Notes under the pieces: generated by a model
Seen by the model: the letters and a program-made list of their open reading frames with translations, nothing else
Told to the model about the DNA's origin: nothing
The model's database searches: none
Translations under genes and position numbers: made by a program
Assembly: GCA_029203165.1 (NCBI GenBank)
Contig: CP119308.1
Coordinates: forward strand, 930,001 to 994,000
Direction: 5' to 3'
Origin: Candidatus Microbacterium colombiense
Lineage (GTDB): Bacteria > Actinomycetota > Actinomycetes > Actinomycetales > Microbacteriaceae
Length of the DNA: 64,000 bases
Part shown: one piece after another, positions 54,335 through 64,000 of the stretch
Layout of the letters: each line of letters begins with the position of its first letter
Numbering within the stretch: position 1 is the first letter of the stretch

Positions 54335-55459
54335 TCAGAGCGTCGCGGCGAACGGGTCGAAGCCGTCGGGCAGCAGTGGCACCGGGGCGACACTGCTCTC
54401 GACGGTGACGGTGCGTCCGGTGGCCGCTGACTCCTGCGCGGAGAGCAGCACATCGAGCACGTGGAAGCCGAGCTCGCCGGATGCCACGTGCGGGCGCCCT
54501 TCGGCGATCGCACGCACCATGTCGAGCGCGCCGATGCCGCGACCGACGGTGACGTCGTCGTGTGCGATCTCGATCCACTCCTGCTCGAACGACATGCCAT
54601 CGCGGATCACACCGAGAGGCTTGACGTACGCGATGCGACCGGCGAACGCGTTCGGATCGGGGAGCACGATCGTGCCCTCAGTGCCGTGGATCTCGACGAC
54701 GCCGTGACGTTCCAGGGCGGAGTCGAAGCTCAGCAGGCTCTGCGCCTGCGCGCCCGCCTCGAACGCCGTCACGATCTGGATCGTCGAGGGCACCTCCACC
54801 GGGAAGGTCGTTCCCGCGATCGGGCCGTTGTGGATCGTGCGCTCTTCGCGCGCCTTCGAGCCGACGGCCGATACGTGATCGACCGGGCCGAGCAGGGAGA
54901 CGAGAGCCGAGAAGTAGTACGGGCCCATGTCGAGCAGCGGGCCCGCACCCTCGGCGAAGAGGAATGCGGGGTCCGGGTGCCACAGGTCGGGGCCCTGGGT
55001 CTGGAACGTCGTCTGCGCGAACAGCGGGCGGCCGATGATGCCGCTCTCGATCGCGCGCCGCGCCGCCTGGAAGCCCGGTCCGAGAAGCGTGTCGGGAGCA
55101 GAGCCGATCCGGAGGCCGGCGGCCTCTGCTTCGCGCAGCAGTTCGGCTGCCGCCGCGCGGTCGAGCCCGAGGGGCTTCTCGGTCCAGACATGCTTGCCCG
55201 CGGCGATCGCCGCACGCGAGACCTCGATGTGCGCGGCAGGGATGGTCAGGTTGATGACCAGGTCGACGCCCGGGTGGGCCAGCACGTCGGCAGCCGAGCC
55301 GAACGTCGGAACGCCGTACTCGGCGGCCTGTGCTTCGGCGCGATCGAGGATGAGGTCCCCGATGGCGAGCACCTCGACGTCGGGGAAAGACGAGAGGTTC
55401 TCGAGATATGTGTCGCTGATGACGCCGGCGCCGATGATGCCGATTCCGACCGCGCTCAT
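54335..55459 (-). CDS. Gfo/Idh/MocA family oxidoreductase
   Basis: A 374-residue NAD(P)-dependent sugar dehydrogenase family protein. The Rossmann motif GIGIIGAGVISDTYLENL is at residues 5-22 and the EKPLG motif, with the catalytic lysine, is near residue 94; the second half is the alpha/beta substrate domain. The substrate, a sugar or inositol derivative, is not predictable. It overlaps the preceding TIM-barrel gene by ATGA, so the two enzymes are made together and probably act in one pathway. Confidence 0.92.
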   Translation of the reverse strand: MSAVGIGIIGAGVISDTYLENLSSFPDVEVLAIGDLILDRAEAQAAEYGVPTFGSAADVLAHPGVDLVINLTIPAAHIEVSRAAIAAGKHVWTEKPLGLDRAAAAELLREAEAAGLRIGSAPDTLLGPGFQAARRAIESGIIGRPLFAQTTFQTQGPDLWHPDPAFLFAEGAGPLLDMGPYYFSALVSLLGPVDHVSAVGSKAREERTIHNGPIAGTTFPVEVPSTIQIVTAFEAGAQAQSLLSFDSALERHGVVEIHGTEGTIVLPDPNAFAGRIAYVKPLGVIRDGMSFEQEWIEIAHDDVTVGRGIGALDMVRAIAEGRPHVASGELGFHVLDVLLSAQESAATGRTVTVESSVAPVPLLPDGFDPFAATL

Positions 55460-56280
55460 CGGGCGAAGCCGCCTTCGATGAGGAACGCGTAGCTGGCGGC
55501 GATGTCGGCGAACACGTCGCCGGGCGCGTTGTCGTACTCGATCACGGCGTACTTCAGGGCGGATGCCGCGCGCAGCGAGTCCGCGATCGGCACGTCGCCG
55601 GTGCCGGCATGGCGCTGATCGAGGCTGTCCGAGCCGAACTCGGGGGCGCCGGGGGCGAAGGGGTTGCTCGCCGGGGCGACGCCGTCCTTCACGTGTGCGG
55701 CGACGAGCCTGTCGCCGAGGTGCGATACGAGCGCCGTCACGTCCTGCCCGCCCACGAGCGCCCAGTACAGGTCGAGCTCGATGGCCACGCGGTCATCGGT
55801 GAGCGCGACGAATCGCTCGAAGGCCGTCTCGCCGTCGAAGCGCTCGACGAACTCCTGGGCGTGGTTGTGATAGCCGACCTGCAGCCCGAATCCGGCCGCG
55901 GTGTCGACGAGGGCGTTGAGCCGTTCGGCGATGTCGGTGACCCCGTCGAGGGTGAACCAGCGCTCGGGCGCGACGAACGGGTCGATCACGGTCGTGATCC
56001 CGACCTTGGCTGCGGCCTCGAAGACGACCTCGGGGGCCGGCGTGGGGATCGAGCCGTCGGGAGTCCACAGTTGGTCCGAGAGCAGTGGGGCGTGACCGGT
56101 CGGTGAGGCGAGGCCCGAGGCGTCCAGCGCTGCGCGGATCTCATCGGGACGGCGGACGAAGTCGAACGCCTCCACGTTGCGCAGACCGATGGCGGCGAGC
56201 TTGTCGAGCGAGCCGCCCATATCGTCGGTGAACTCGGTGGCGAGCGAGTACAGCTGGACTGAGGTTTCTGGCAGGGCCAC
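55456..56280 (-). CDS. sugar phosphate isomerase/epimerase family TIM-barrel protein
   Basis: A 274-residue protein of the xylose isomerase-like (AP endonuclease 2 fold) family. Blocks such as LAAIGLRNVEAFDFVRR, GYHNHAQEF and ELDLYWALVGGQDV carry the expected metal-binding Glu, His and Asp. The activity (isomerase, epimerase or dehydratase) is unknown; partners of Gfo/Idh/MocA enzymes often act on 3-keto sugars or inositols. GTG 56280 is chosen: GGAAGG lies seven bases upstream, and the family N-terminus starts there. Confidence 0.88.
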   Translation of the reverse strand: MALPETSVQLYSLATEFTDDMGGSLDKLAAIGLRNVEAFDFVRRPDEIRAALDASGLASPTGHAPLLSDQLWTPDGSIPTPAPEVVFEAAAKVGITTVIDPFVAPERWFTLDGVTDIAERLNALVDTAAGFGLQVGYHNHAQEFVERFDGETAFERFVALTDDRVAIELDLYWALVGGQDVTALVSHLGDRLVAAHVKDGVAPASNPFAPGAPEFGSDSLDQRHAGTGDVPIADSLRAASALKYAVIEYDNAPGDVFADIAASYAFLIEGGFAR

Positions 56281-56585
56281 GGTGACCTTCCTTCGTTGTG
56301 TGAGGGGGCAGATGATGACGCCCGCCGACAGGCTAACAGAAACCTCCATGTGGAAGTTATGTATGGCTGCGTGCCGGGCAGCGCTGAGAAACCACGCAAC
56401 GCCCGAGAAACCACCTCGCGCGCGAGACATCGTGCGCTGCGTGATTTCTCGCGCGCAGGAGGGTGTCTCGCGGCGGAAGCGGTGTCTCGCGGCGGAAGCG
56501 GTGTCTCGCGCGCACACAGGCAGGGGCGCACGAGTGTCCGCGGCTCGTGCGACACTGTGGCGACAACACACCGGGAGGCGGTGAC
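56281..56585. other. 305-base intergenic region with promoter, palindrome and tandem repeat
   Basis: No gene is seen. On the minus strand TAGCCT (56330-56335) is a likely -10 for the TIM-barrel operon. AACCTCCATGTGGAAGTT (56341-56358), palindromic at 14 of 18 positions, covers the -35 position and is a candidate operator. A 19-base unit, GGTGTCTCGCGGCGGAAGC, is repeated at 56462-56480 and 56481-56499 with a partial third copy to 56510. Scattered TCTCGCG and CGAGAAACC motifs fill 56385-56460. Confidence 0.65.
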
Positions 56586-57206
56586 ATGGCGATCGACCTG
56601 AAGAAGACGCTCGACGCATATCAGGCGAAACGGGGTGTGTTCCGCATCGTCGACGTGCCCGCGATGCAGTACCTGATGATCGACGGCGCGGGTGATCCGA
56701 ACTCCGCGCCCGCATACGCGCGGGCTGTGTCCGCGCTCTTTCCCGTCGCCTACGGGCTGAAGTTCGCCGCGAAGAAGGACCTCGGCATCGACACGGTCGT
56801 GATGCCCTTGGAGGGGCAGTGGCATGCGCCCGACATGGCGTCGTTCACCTCGCGACGGGACAAGTCGTCGTGGCTGTGGATGCTGATGATCATGGTGCCC
56901 GATCACATCACCGCGGAGATGTTCGACGCCGCGGTGGGGAAGGCAGCGACGAAGAAGGATGCATCACCGATCCTGTCCTCCGTGCGGCTGGAGACGCTCG
57001 AGGAGGGGCTGTGCGTGCAGACGCTGCACGTCGGCTCCTACGACGACGAGACCCCGGTGCTCGCCGATCTGCATGAGCGCTTCGTGCCGGAGAACGGCCT
57101 GGCGCTCACCGGCCGTCACCACGAGATCTATCTGAGCGACGTGCGCCGCGTCGAGCCGGCGAGGCTGCGCACGATCCTCCGGCAGCCCGTGGCGCGTCTG
57201 GGCTGA
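56586..57206 (+). CDS. GyrI-like domain-containing protein
   Basis: A 206-residue protein with a GyrI-like small-molecule-binding domain: VDVPAMQYLMIDGAGDPN opens it, and VGSYDDETPVLADLHERFVPENGL and RHHEIYLSD (C-terminal) match the family. GyrI-like proteins bind or hydrolyse xenobiotics, or act as ligand domains; no DNA-binding domain is attached here. GGGAGG eight bases upstream supports ATG 56586. The 19-base tandem repeat lies just upstream. Confidence 0.87.
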   Translation: MAIDLKKTLDAYQAKRGVFRIVDVPAMQYLMIDGAGDPNSAPAYARAVSALFPVAYGLKFAAKKDLGIDTVVMPLEGQWHAPDMASFTSRRDKSSWLWMLMIMVPDHITAEMFDAAVGKAATKKDASPILSSVRLETLEEGLCVQTLHVGSYDDETPVLADLHERFVPENGLALTGRHHEIYLSDVRRVEPARLRTILRQPVARLG

Positions 57207-57221
57207 GACCGGGGCGGACGA

Positions 57222-57869
57222 TCAGGTCGTCGCGGGCTTCTCGCTCCACAGCAGCAGGAAGGCTCCGAGGCCGATCATCATTCCGCCGCCGGTGGCCGCC
57301 ATGGTCGAGATCCGCCGCGGGGAACGTGCGAACCATTCACGGGCCGCGCTGGCGAGGAGCACCCACACGGCATCGCAGGTGACACCGATCGCGACGACGA
57401 TCGTACCGAGCACGAACAGCTGCAGTGGAACGGAACCGGCGTGCAGATCGACGAACTGCGGCAGGATCGCCAGGAAGAAGGCGATCGACTTCGGGTTCGT
57501 GAGTCCGACCACGAAGCCTTCGAACAGCAGCCGCCAGCCCGATCGGCGTCGCACCGCGCCGGTGACCGCGGCCGCGGCATCCTTGCGGTGTCTGATCGCC
57601 TGGATGCCGAGGAAGACGAGGTACCCGGCGCCCAGCACCTTGACGATCGTGAAGAGCACGATCGACTGCGCGATCACCGTGCCCACGCCGAGAGCGACGG
57701 CCAGCACGAGCACGATCGATCCGATCGCCGTGCCGAGGATGCTGAGGAAGCCGCCGAGACGGCCGAGTGCGATCGAGCGGCCGATCGTGAACAGCACGGT
57801 CGGGCCGGGGATCACGACCATGATGAACGCCGCAGCGGTGAATGCGAGCAGCGTGGGGGTGGCGATCAT
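57222..57869 (-). CDS. LysE family translocator
   Basis: A 215-residue membrane exporter of the LysE/RhtB family with six predicted helices; the N-terminal PGPTVLFTIGRSIALGRLGG motif is diagnostic. Members export amino acids or their analogues; the substrate cannot be told. TAGGCT is exactly six bases before ATG 57869 (complement of 57876-57881), so it is probably leaderless. It is convergent with the GyrI-like gene. Confidence 0.92.
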   Translation of the reverse strand: MIATPTLLAFTAAAFIMVVIPGPTVLFTIGRSIALGRLGGFLSILGTAIGSIVLVLAVALGVGTVIAQSIVLFTIVKVLGAGYLVFLGIQAIRHRKDAAAAVTGAVRRRSGWRLLFEGFVVGLTNPKSIAFFLAILPQFVDLHAGSVPLQLFVLGTIVVAIGVTCDAVWVLLASAAREWFARSPRRISTMAATGGGMMIGLGAFLLLWSEKPATT

Positions 57870-57909
57870 GAAGCGAGCCTAGGGGCAGACGGGGCGAGAG
57901 CGTGAGGGG

Positions 57910-57942
57910 CGGTCGTGGGCGGCCGTCGACCGCCCACGACCG
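57910..57942. terminator. terminator of the NTF2-like gene
   Basis: CGGTCGTGGGCGG (57910-57922) pairs perfectly with CCGCCCACGACCG (57930-57942), 13 bp with a seven-base loop, six bases beyond the stop of the minus-strand NTF2-like gene. Confidence 0.8.
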
Positions 57943-57948
57943 GGCGAC

Positions 57949-58341
57949 TCAGGCGTCGCCCCAGAAGCGGTCCTCGGCGGCCTGATCCTCGCTGATGAGC
58001 CAGACCTCGGCGATGCGGTCGTCGGCGACCCGGAACACATCGACGCCGTGCTGATCGAGGTCGACCCGACCGGGGCGCTGCGCGCGGAAGCGCACGGTGG
58101 CCGACACGAGCGATCCGCTCTCGGTGGCGGACTCGGTCTCGAGGACGAACGTTCCGCCGCTGAGCTCCATGAAACGGCCGAGGTGCGCGAGGATCGCGTC
58201 GGGGCCGACGTGGTCGCCCGACACGGGGTTCGACCCGGGCTGGTGCCACACGGCGTCCGCGCTGAACGTGGCCGCGAGCGCTGCCATGTCTCCCGCGGCC
58301 ATCGCCGCTCCGTACTGTCCGACGACGTCGATTGCCGACAT
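57949..58341 (-). CDS. NTF2-like/SnoaL-fold protein
   Basis: A 130-residue NTF2-like protein (VVGQYGAAMAAGDMAALAATFSADAVWHQPGSN, then FRVADDRIAEVWLISED). No catalytic role can be assigned. A strong AGGAGGA site precedes ATG 58341. It is divergent from an HxlR regulator with only 76-88 bases between, the usual arrangement of an HxlR target gene. It is distinct in sequence from the NTF2-like protein at 28866. Confidence 0.83.
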   Translation of the reverse strand: MSAIDVVGQYGAAMAAGDMAALAATFSADAVWHQPGSNPVSGDHVGPDAILAHLGRFMELSGGTFVLETESATESGSLVSATVRFRAQRPGRVDLDQHGVDVFRVADDRIAEVWLISEDQAAEDRFWGDA

Positions 58342-58429
58342 GATGTTCCTCCTGGATGACTCGGTACTCTGAGCATCCAGCGTCTCGATCGAGGCGTGGT
58401 TACTTCAACGTCACCGAATGAGGATGCGC

Positions 58430-58810
58430 ATGTCGACCGAGTGGACGGTGTTCTCGGCCAAATGCCCGTCGCGGGCTTCTCTGGCCCGCATCGCGAACAA
58501 GTGGACGGCGATGATCGTGGTGCTCCTGCACGACGAACCCCGCCGCTTCAGCGAGCTGCATCACCGGGTCGGAGGGATCACCAAGAAGGTCCTGATCGAC
58601 TCGCTGCGCGCGCTCGAGCGCGACGGGATGCTGGAGCGCGGCGTCGATTCCGACGGGCACGCGCGCTACCGCCTCACGCCGCTGGGGCGCACGCTGCACG
58701 AGCCCCTGCAGGCGTTGCAGATCTGGGCGGAATCGCACGTCGACGATGTGCGCGACGCCCAGGACCGCTACGACGAAACGGCCGACGAGCAGATGCTCGA
58801 CGGCCGCTGA
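58430..58810 (+). CDS. HxlR family helix-turn-helix transcriptional regulator
   Basis: A 126-residue winged-helix regulator of the HxlR family. The N-terminal cysteine block KCPSRASLARIANKWTAMIV is followed by the recognition region RFSELHHRVGGITKKVLIDSLRALERDGMLER and the wing RYRLTPLGRTL. HxlR proteins sense aldehydes or redox state, often through the N-terminal cysteine, here Cys12. ATG 58430 is preferred (GAGGA five bases upstream); ATG 58418 is in frame four codons earlier. It probably controls the divergent NTF2-like gene. Confidence 0.9.
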   Translation: MSTEWTVFSAKCPSRASLARIANKWTAMIVVLLHDEPRRFSELHHRVGGITKKVLIDSLRALERDGMLERGVDSDGHARYRLTPLGRTLHEPLQALQIWAESHVDDVRDAQDRYDETADEQMLDGR

Positions 58811-59106
58811 TCGGCGCTCCGGGTCAGCTCTGCTCTACTCAGTTCGACTCTGCGCGGTGGCCTGCGGCCGGTTCTGGCTCGAATGGCGATGCTCTGGGGA
58901 TTGGGTCCTGGGGGCTCAAGGCGAGTCTCACATCGGTGCCGGGCATCGATGCGATCTGTGATGTCGAAGGCGGAATTCCTCCGTGGCGAGCGGGAAGCGT
59001 CCCGCATGTTTCGGGATGGTAACCGCTGTATGACCGTTCTGGCAACGGCGTTCTCAATACTTGTGATCGCGTCTAGCGTGAGCGTCACAACGAAAGAGGA
59101 GTCCGC
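58811..59106. other. 296-base intergenic region, no gene seen
   Basis: No reading frame here has coding character or a recognisable family. The region leads up to the glgX operon and should hold its promoter, but no convincing -35/-10 pair was found. Its last 15 bases carry the GAGGAG ribosome site of the next gene. Confidence 0.6.
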
Positions 59107-59435
59107 ATGTCTGCGAAAGCCCCCATCGCTCCTGAATTCGACTCGGAGCGTCCCGTCGATCCGCCGATGATCGGGACCGAGACCGCCGCTGCGCGTCCGA
59201 ACACGACGGCGCACGCGCAGCAAGGCGCCGATTCCGAGCCGCGCACGGAGCGCATCGATCTCGACCGCTACGTCGTGCTCACCGACTCCCCGATCGGTTA
59301 TGTGGAATGGGTGGCACCGGTGTTCGTCTGCTACGTCGGTCACCCGTATCGCAACTCTGAGGAGATCGCGCAGACGCACGGTTTCGACGAGGCCGTGGCT
59401 CTGGTCACAGAGCGCGCCTCTCGGAAAAGCGCTCT

Positions 59436-59439
<4 letters not shown>
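59107..59439 (+). CDS. hypothetical protein leading the glgX-treY-treZ operon
   Basis: A 110-residue protein I cannot assign. The first 50 residues are polar and probably disordered; the C-terminal half, from IDLDRYVVLTDSPIGYVEWVAPVF to DEAVALVTERA, looks like a small folded domain with one hydrophobic strand group. GAGGAG precedes the ATG. Its stop overlaps the glgX start (GTGA), so it is translated in step with the trehalose genes and may act with them. Confidence 0.7.
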
Positions 59440-61639
<2,200 letters not shown>

Positions 61640-61643
<4 letters not shown>

Positions 61644-63988
61644 CGCGTCGGCCTCTGTCGACGTATCGACTGCAGATCCGCACGCAGTTCACCCTCGACG
61701 ATGCCGCGGGGCTCGTGCCCTACCTCGTCGATCTCGGCGTCTCGTGGGCGTACCTGTCTCCGTTGCTCGAAGCGGTGCCCGGTTCGGATCACGGCTACGA
61801 CGTGGTGGATCACTCCCGCGTCGACCCGAGCCGTGGTGGTGAGGCTGGCCTGCGACGCTTCGCCGATGCCGCGCATGAGGCCGGGCTCGGCGTGCTCGTC
61901 GACATCGTGCCCAACCACGTCGGCGTCGCCGTGCCGCGCACGAACCCGTGGTGGTGGGACGTGCTGCGCCTGGGCAGGGAGTCACGCCACGCGCCGGCGT
62001 TCGACATCGACTGGCGCCGCGGCAACGGCAAGCTGCGGCTGCCGATCCTCGGCTCGGTGGCCGACGCCGCGATCGACAACGGCGACTTCGTGGTCGACCT
62101 GACCGCGTCCGACGACGCCCCCGACGGCACGCTGTCGTACTTCGAACATGTGCTGCCGCTCGCCCCGGGCTCGGGCGAGCTCGCCTCGGATCTGCGGGCG
62201 CTGCTCGCCGCACAGCACTACGAGGTGCGGTTCTGGGAGGACCAGAACGCCGAACTGAACTACCGCCGCTTCTTCGCGGTGTCGGAGCTCGCCGGCATCC
62301 GCGTGGAGCTGCCCGACGTGTTCGCCTCATCGCATCGCGAGATCGTGCGGTGGATCACCGACGGCCTCGCCGACGGCATCCGTGTCGATCATCCCGACGG
62401 TCTCGCCGACCCCGGCGGGTATCTGGAGGCCCTGGCGGATGCGACCGGCTCCGCCTACACGCTGGTCGAGAAGATCCTCGAGCCGGGTGAGGAGCTGCCG
62501 CCGTGGTGGCGCACCGACGGCACGACCGGATACGACGCGTTGGGCGAGATCGATCGTGTGCTCGTCGATCCCCAGGGCGTCGCCGCGCTGTCCCGCGTGG
62601 ACGAGCGCCTGCGCGCCGAGACCGGGCTCGCCGAGGGCCAGACGTGGACGGATCTCATCCACACGACCAAGCGGATGATGACCGACGGGCTGTTGCAGTC
62701 CGAGATCCGTCGCCTCGTGGGCAGCCTTCCGTACGGCATCGCTGACGCTGAAGAGGCGTTGTCCGAGCTGGTCGCGTGCTTCCCCGTGTACCGGTCGTAC
62801 CTCCCGGCCGGACGCGAGCACCTGGACGTGTCGTTCGACACGGCGCGGGACCGGCGCCCCGACCTCGCGGCCGCCTTCGATGAACTCGAGCCGCTGCTCG
62901 CCGACGAGCGCACGGAGATCGCGGTCCGCTTCCCGCAGGTCACCGGCGCCGTGATGGCGAAGGGCGTGGAGGACACCGCGTTCTACCGCTGGACGCGTCT
63001 CGGCACGTTGACCGAGGTGGGCGGTGACCCCTCGATCGCCGCACTCACGACCGACGAGTTCCATGATGCGCAGCGGGCACGCCGGTCTGCATGGCCGCAC
63101 GCGATGACGACGCTCTCCACGCACGACACGAAGCGATCGGAAGATGTCCGCGCCCGCCTCAGCGTGCTGTCGGAGATGCCCGAACGATGGTCCGAGGTGC
63201 TCGATGAGCTGCGGGCGATCGCGTCCACCGGTCACGGTCCGCTCGACGCGCTGCTCTGGCAGGGCGTGGTCGGCGCCTGGCCGATCGCACCGGAGCGCGT
63301 GCTCGCCTACGCGCAGAAGGCCGCCAGGGAAGCCGCGGAAGCGACCGGGTGGCAGCATCCGGATGCCGCGTTCGAGGAGGGACTCGCGGCGATCGCCGAT
63401 GCCTCGGATGCCGCCGCGCGCGAGACGCTGGAGCGCTTCGTGGCTGAGATCGAAGGCTTCGGCCGCTCGACCTCGCTGTCGGCGAAGCTGCTGCAGCTCG
63501 CAGGCCCCGGTGTTCCCGATGTGTATCAGGGCACCGAGCTGTGGGACCACTCGCTCGTCGATCCGGACAACCGTCGCCGTGTGGATTTCGTCGAGCGCGC
63601 GCGACTGCTCCGCGAACTCGACGCCGACGTCGCTCGCGGTGTCCTTCCGCCGATCGACGACTCCGGGCGGGCGAAGCTGCTCGTCACCTCGCGCACGCTG
63701 CGGCTGCGCCGCGACAACCCCGAGCTGTTCACGCGCTATCGCCCCGCCGTCATCGCGGGGGGAGCCGCCGCCCATGCGGTCGCGGTGGACCGGGGCGGCG
63801 TGACCGCGGTGGCGACCAGGCTGCCCGTCGGCCTCGCGAGTCTCGGCGGATGGGGCGAGACGCAGCTGATGCGCCGCGACATCGCCGCGATCGATGCCTT
63901 CACCGGGCGTCGTATCGAGCCCGGCCCGATGCGGCTCGCCGATCTGCTCGCCCACTACCCGGTGGCGCTGCTGGTGGACGCACGATGA
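61640..63988 (+). CDS. treY: malto-oligosyltrehalose synthase
   Basis: A 782-residue GH13 enzyme that turns the reducing end of a maltodextrin into a trehalosyl unit by internal transglycosylation. Diagnostic blocks: STYRLQIRTQFTLDDAAGLVPYL at the N-terminus, GIRVDHPDGLADPGGYL with the nucleophile Asp, and VMAKGVEDTAFYRW with FPQVTGA before it. It is coupled to glgX upstream and to treZ downstream by ATGA overlaps. Confidence 0.96.
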
Positions 63989-64000
63989 TCGAGGTCTGGG
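63985..64000 (+). CDS. treZ: start of probable malto-oligosyltrehalose trehalohydrolase, cut by the window end
   Basis: Only five codons (MIEVW) are visible. The ATG overlaps the treY stop by ATGA, and treZ normally follows treY; TreZ proteins often begin with a short strand of this kind. The assignment rests on operon order. Confidence 0.55.

Noticed and set aside
56462..56510. Tandem repeat as a minimal CRISPR array
   Set aside because: Copies are directly adjacent without spacers, and no cas genes are present.
58811..59106. Degraded gene in the gap before the glgX operon
   Set aside because: No frame shows family similarity, codon bias or a start with ribosome site; it looks like plain intergenic DNA.

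Overview
The window is 64 kb of high-GC DNA with dense, short-gap gene packing. It looks like the chromosome of an actinobacterium of the family Microbacteriaceae, most likely Microbacterium. The grounds are the ftsH-folE-folP-folB-folK-DUF3180-PH-PH-DUF2520 cluster, the actinobacterial families DUF3180, DUF4192, LCP and LacI, many GTG starts, and many apparently leaderless genes. The genus is inferred; no rRNA or marker comparison was possible. No phage, insertion sequence, CRISPR array, plasmid or secondary-metabolite locus was seen.

Layout. Positions 1-19.9 kb are mostly housekeeping: a frameshifted M23 peptidase, pyrophosphatase, a TMEM175-type channel protein, tilS, a DUF937 protein, hpt, and the long ftsH/folate/PH-domain run (5.3-13.4 kb). 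These are followed by a DUF2207 membrane protein, lysS, a DUF4192 protein, a 57-residue membrane protein and cardiolipin synthase. Positions 20-26.4 kb hold a beta-galactoside module: GH42 beta-galactosidase, two permeases and a binding protein on the minus strand, with a divergent LacI regulator and three LacI-type palindromes between them. Positions 26.5-32.9 kb hold a duplicated-repeat lipoprotein, a lipid kinase, an ECF sigma factor, an NTF2-like protein, serS with a HAD phosphatase, tRNA-Ser(UGA) and an LCP ligase. Positions 33-39.1 kb are a maltose-type module: LacI/MalR regulator, GH13 alpha-glucosidase, binding protein and two permeases. Positions 39.1-42.2 kb are a TetR/GH3 beta-glucosidase pair bracketed by copies of one inverted repeat and ending at a run of 20 G. 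Positions 42.3-53.4 kb are a complete L-rhamnose regulon: ABC importer, mutarotase, isomerase, bifunctional aldolase/dehydrogenase, kinase and LacI regulator. Positions 53.4-59 kb hold tRNA-Ser(GCU), a second TetR, an oxidoreductase/TIM-barrel pair, a GyrI-like protein, a LysE exporter and an NTF2-like/HxlR pair. Positions 59.1-64 kb hold the glycogen-to-trehalose operon (glgX, treY, start of treZ), led by a small unknown protein.

How it fits together. Three ABC uptake systems, each with its own LacI repressor, import galactosides, maltodextrins and rhamnose; extracellular or cytoplasmic GH42, GH13 and GH3 enzymes release glucose or galactose; the tre operon turns stored glycogen into trehalose. 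This is the gene set of a plant- or soil-associated saprophyte.

The clearest new observation is regulatory. Thirteen genes have a TAnnnT hexamer exactly six bases before their start codon, the geometry expected when transcription begins at the first base of the start codon (leaderless mRNA). I did not find a convincing undescribed multi-gene system. The best leads are the leaderless pattern, the repeat-bracketed TetR/GH3 unit with its 20-G tract, the operator arrays of the sugar modules, a duplicated cysteine-repeat lipoprotein and the small protein coupled to glgX.
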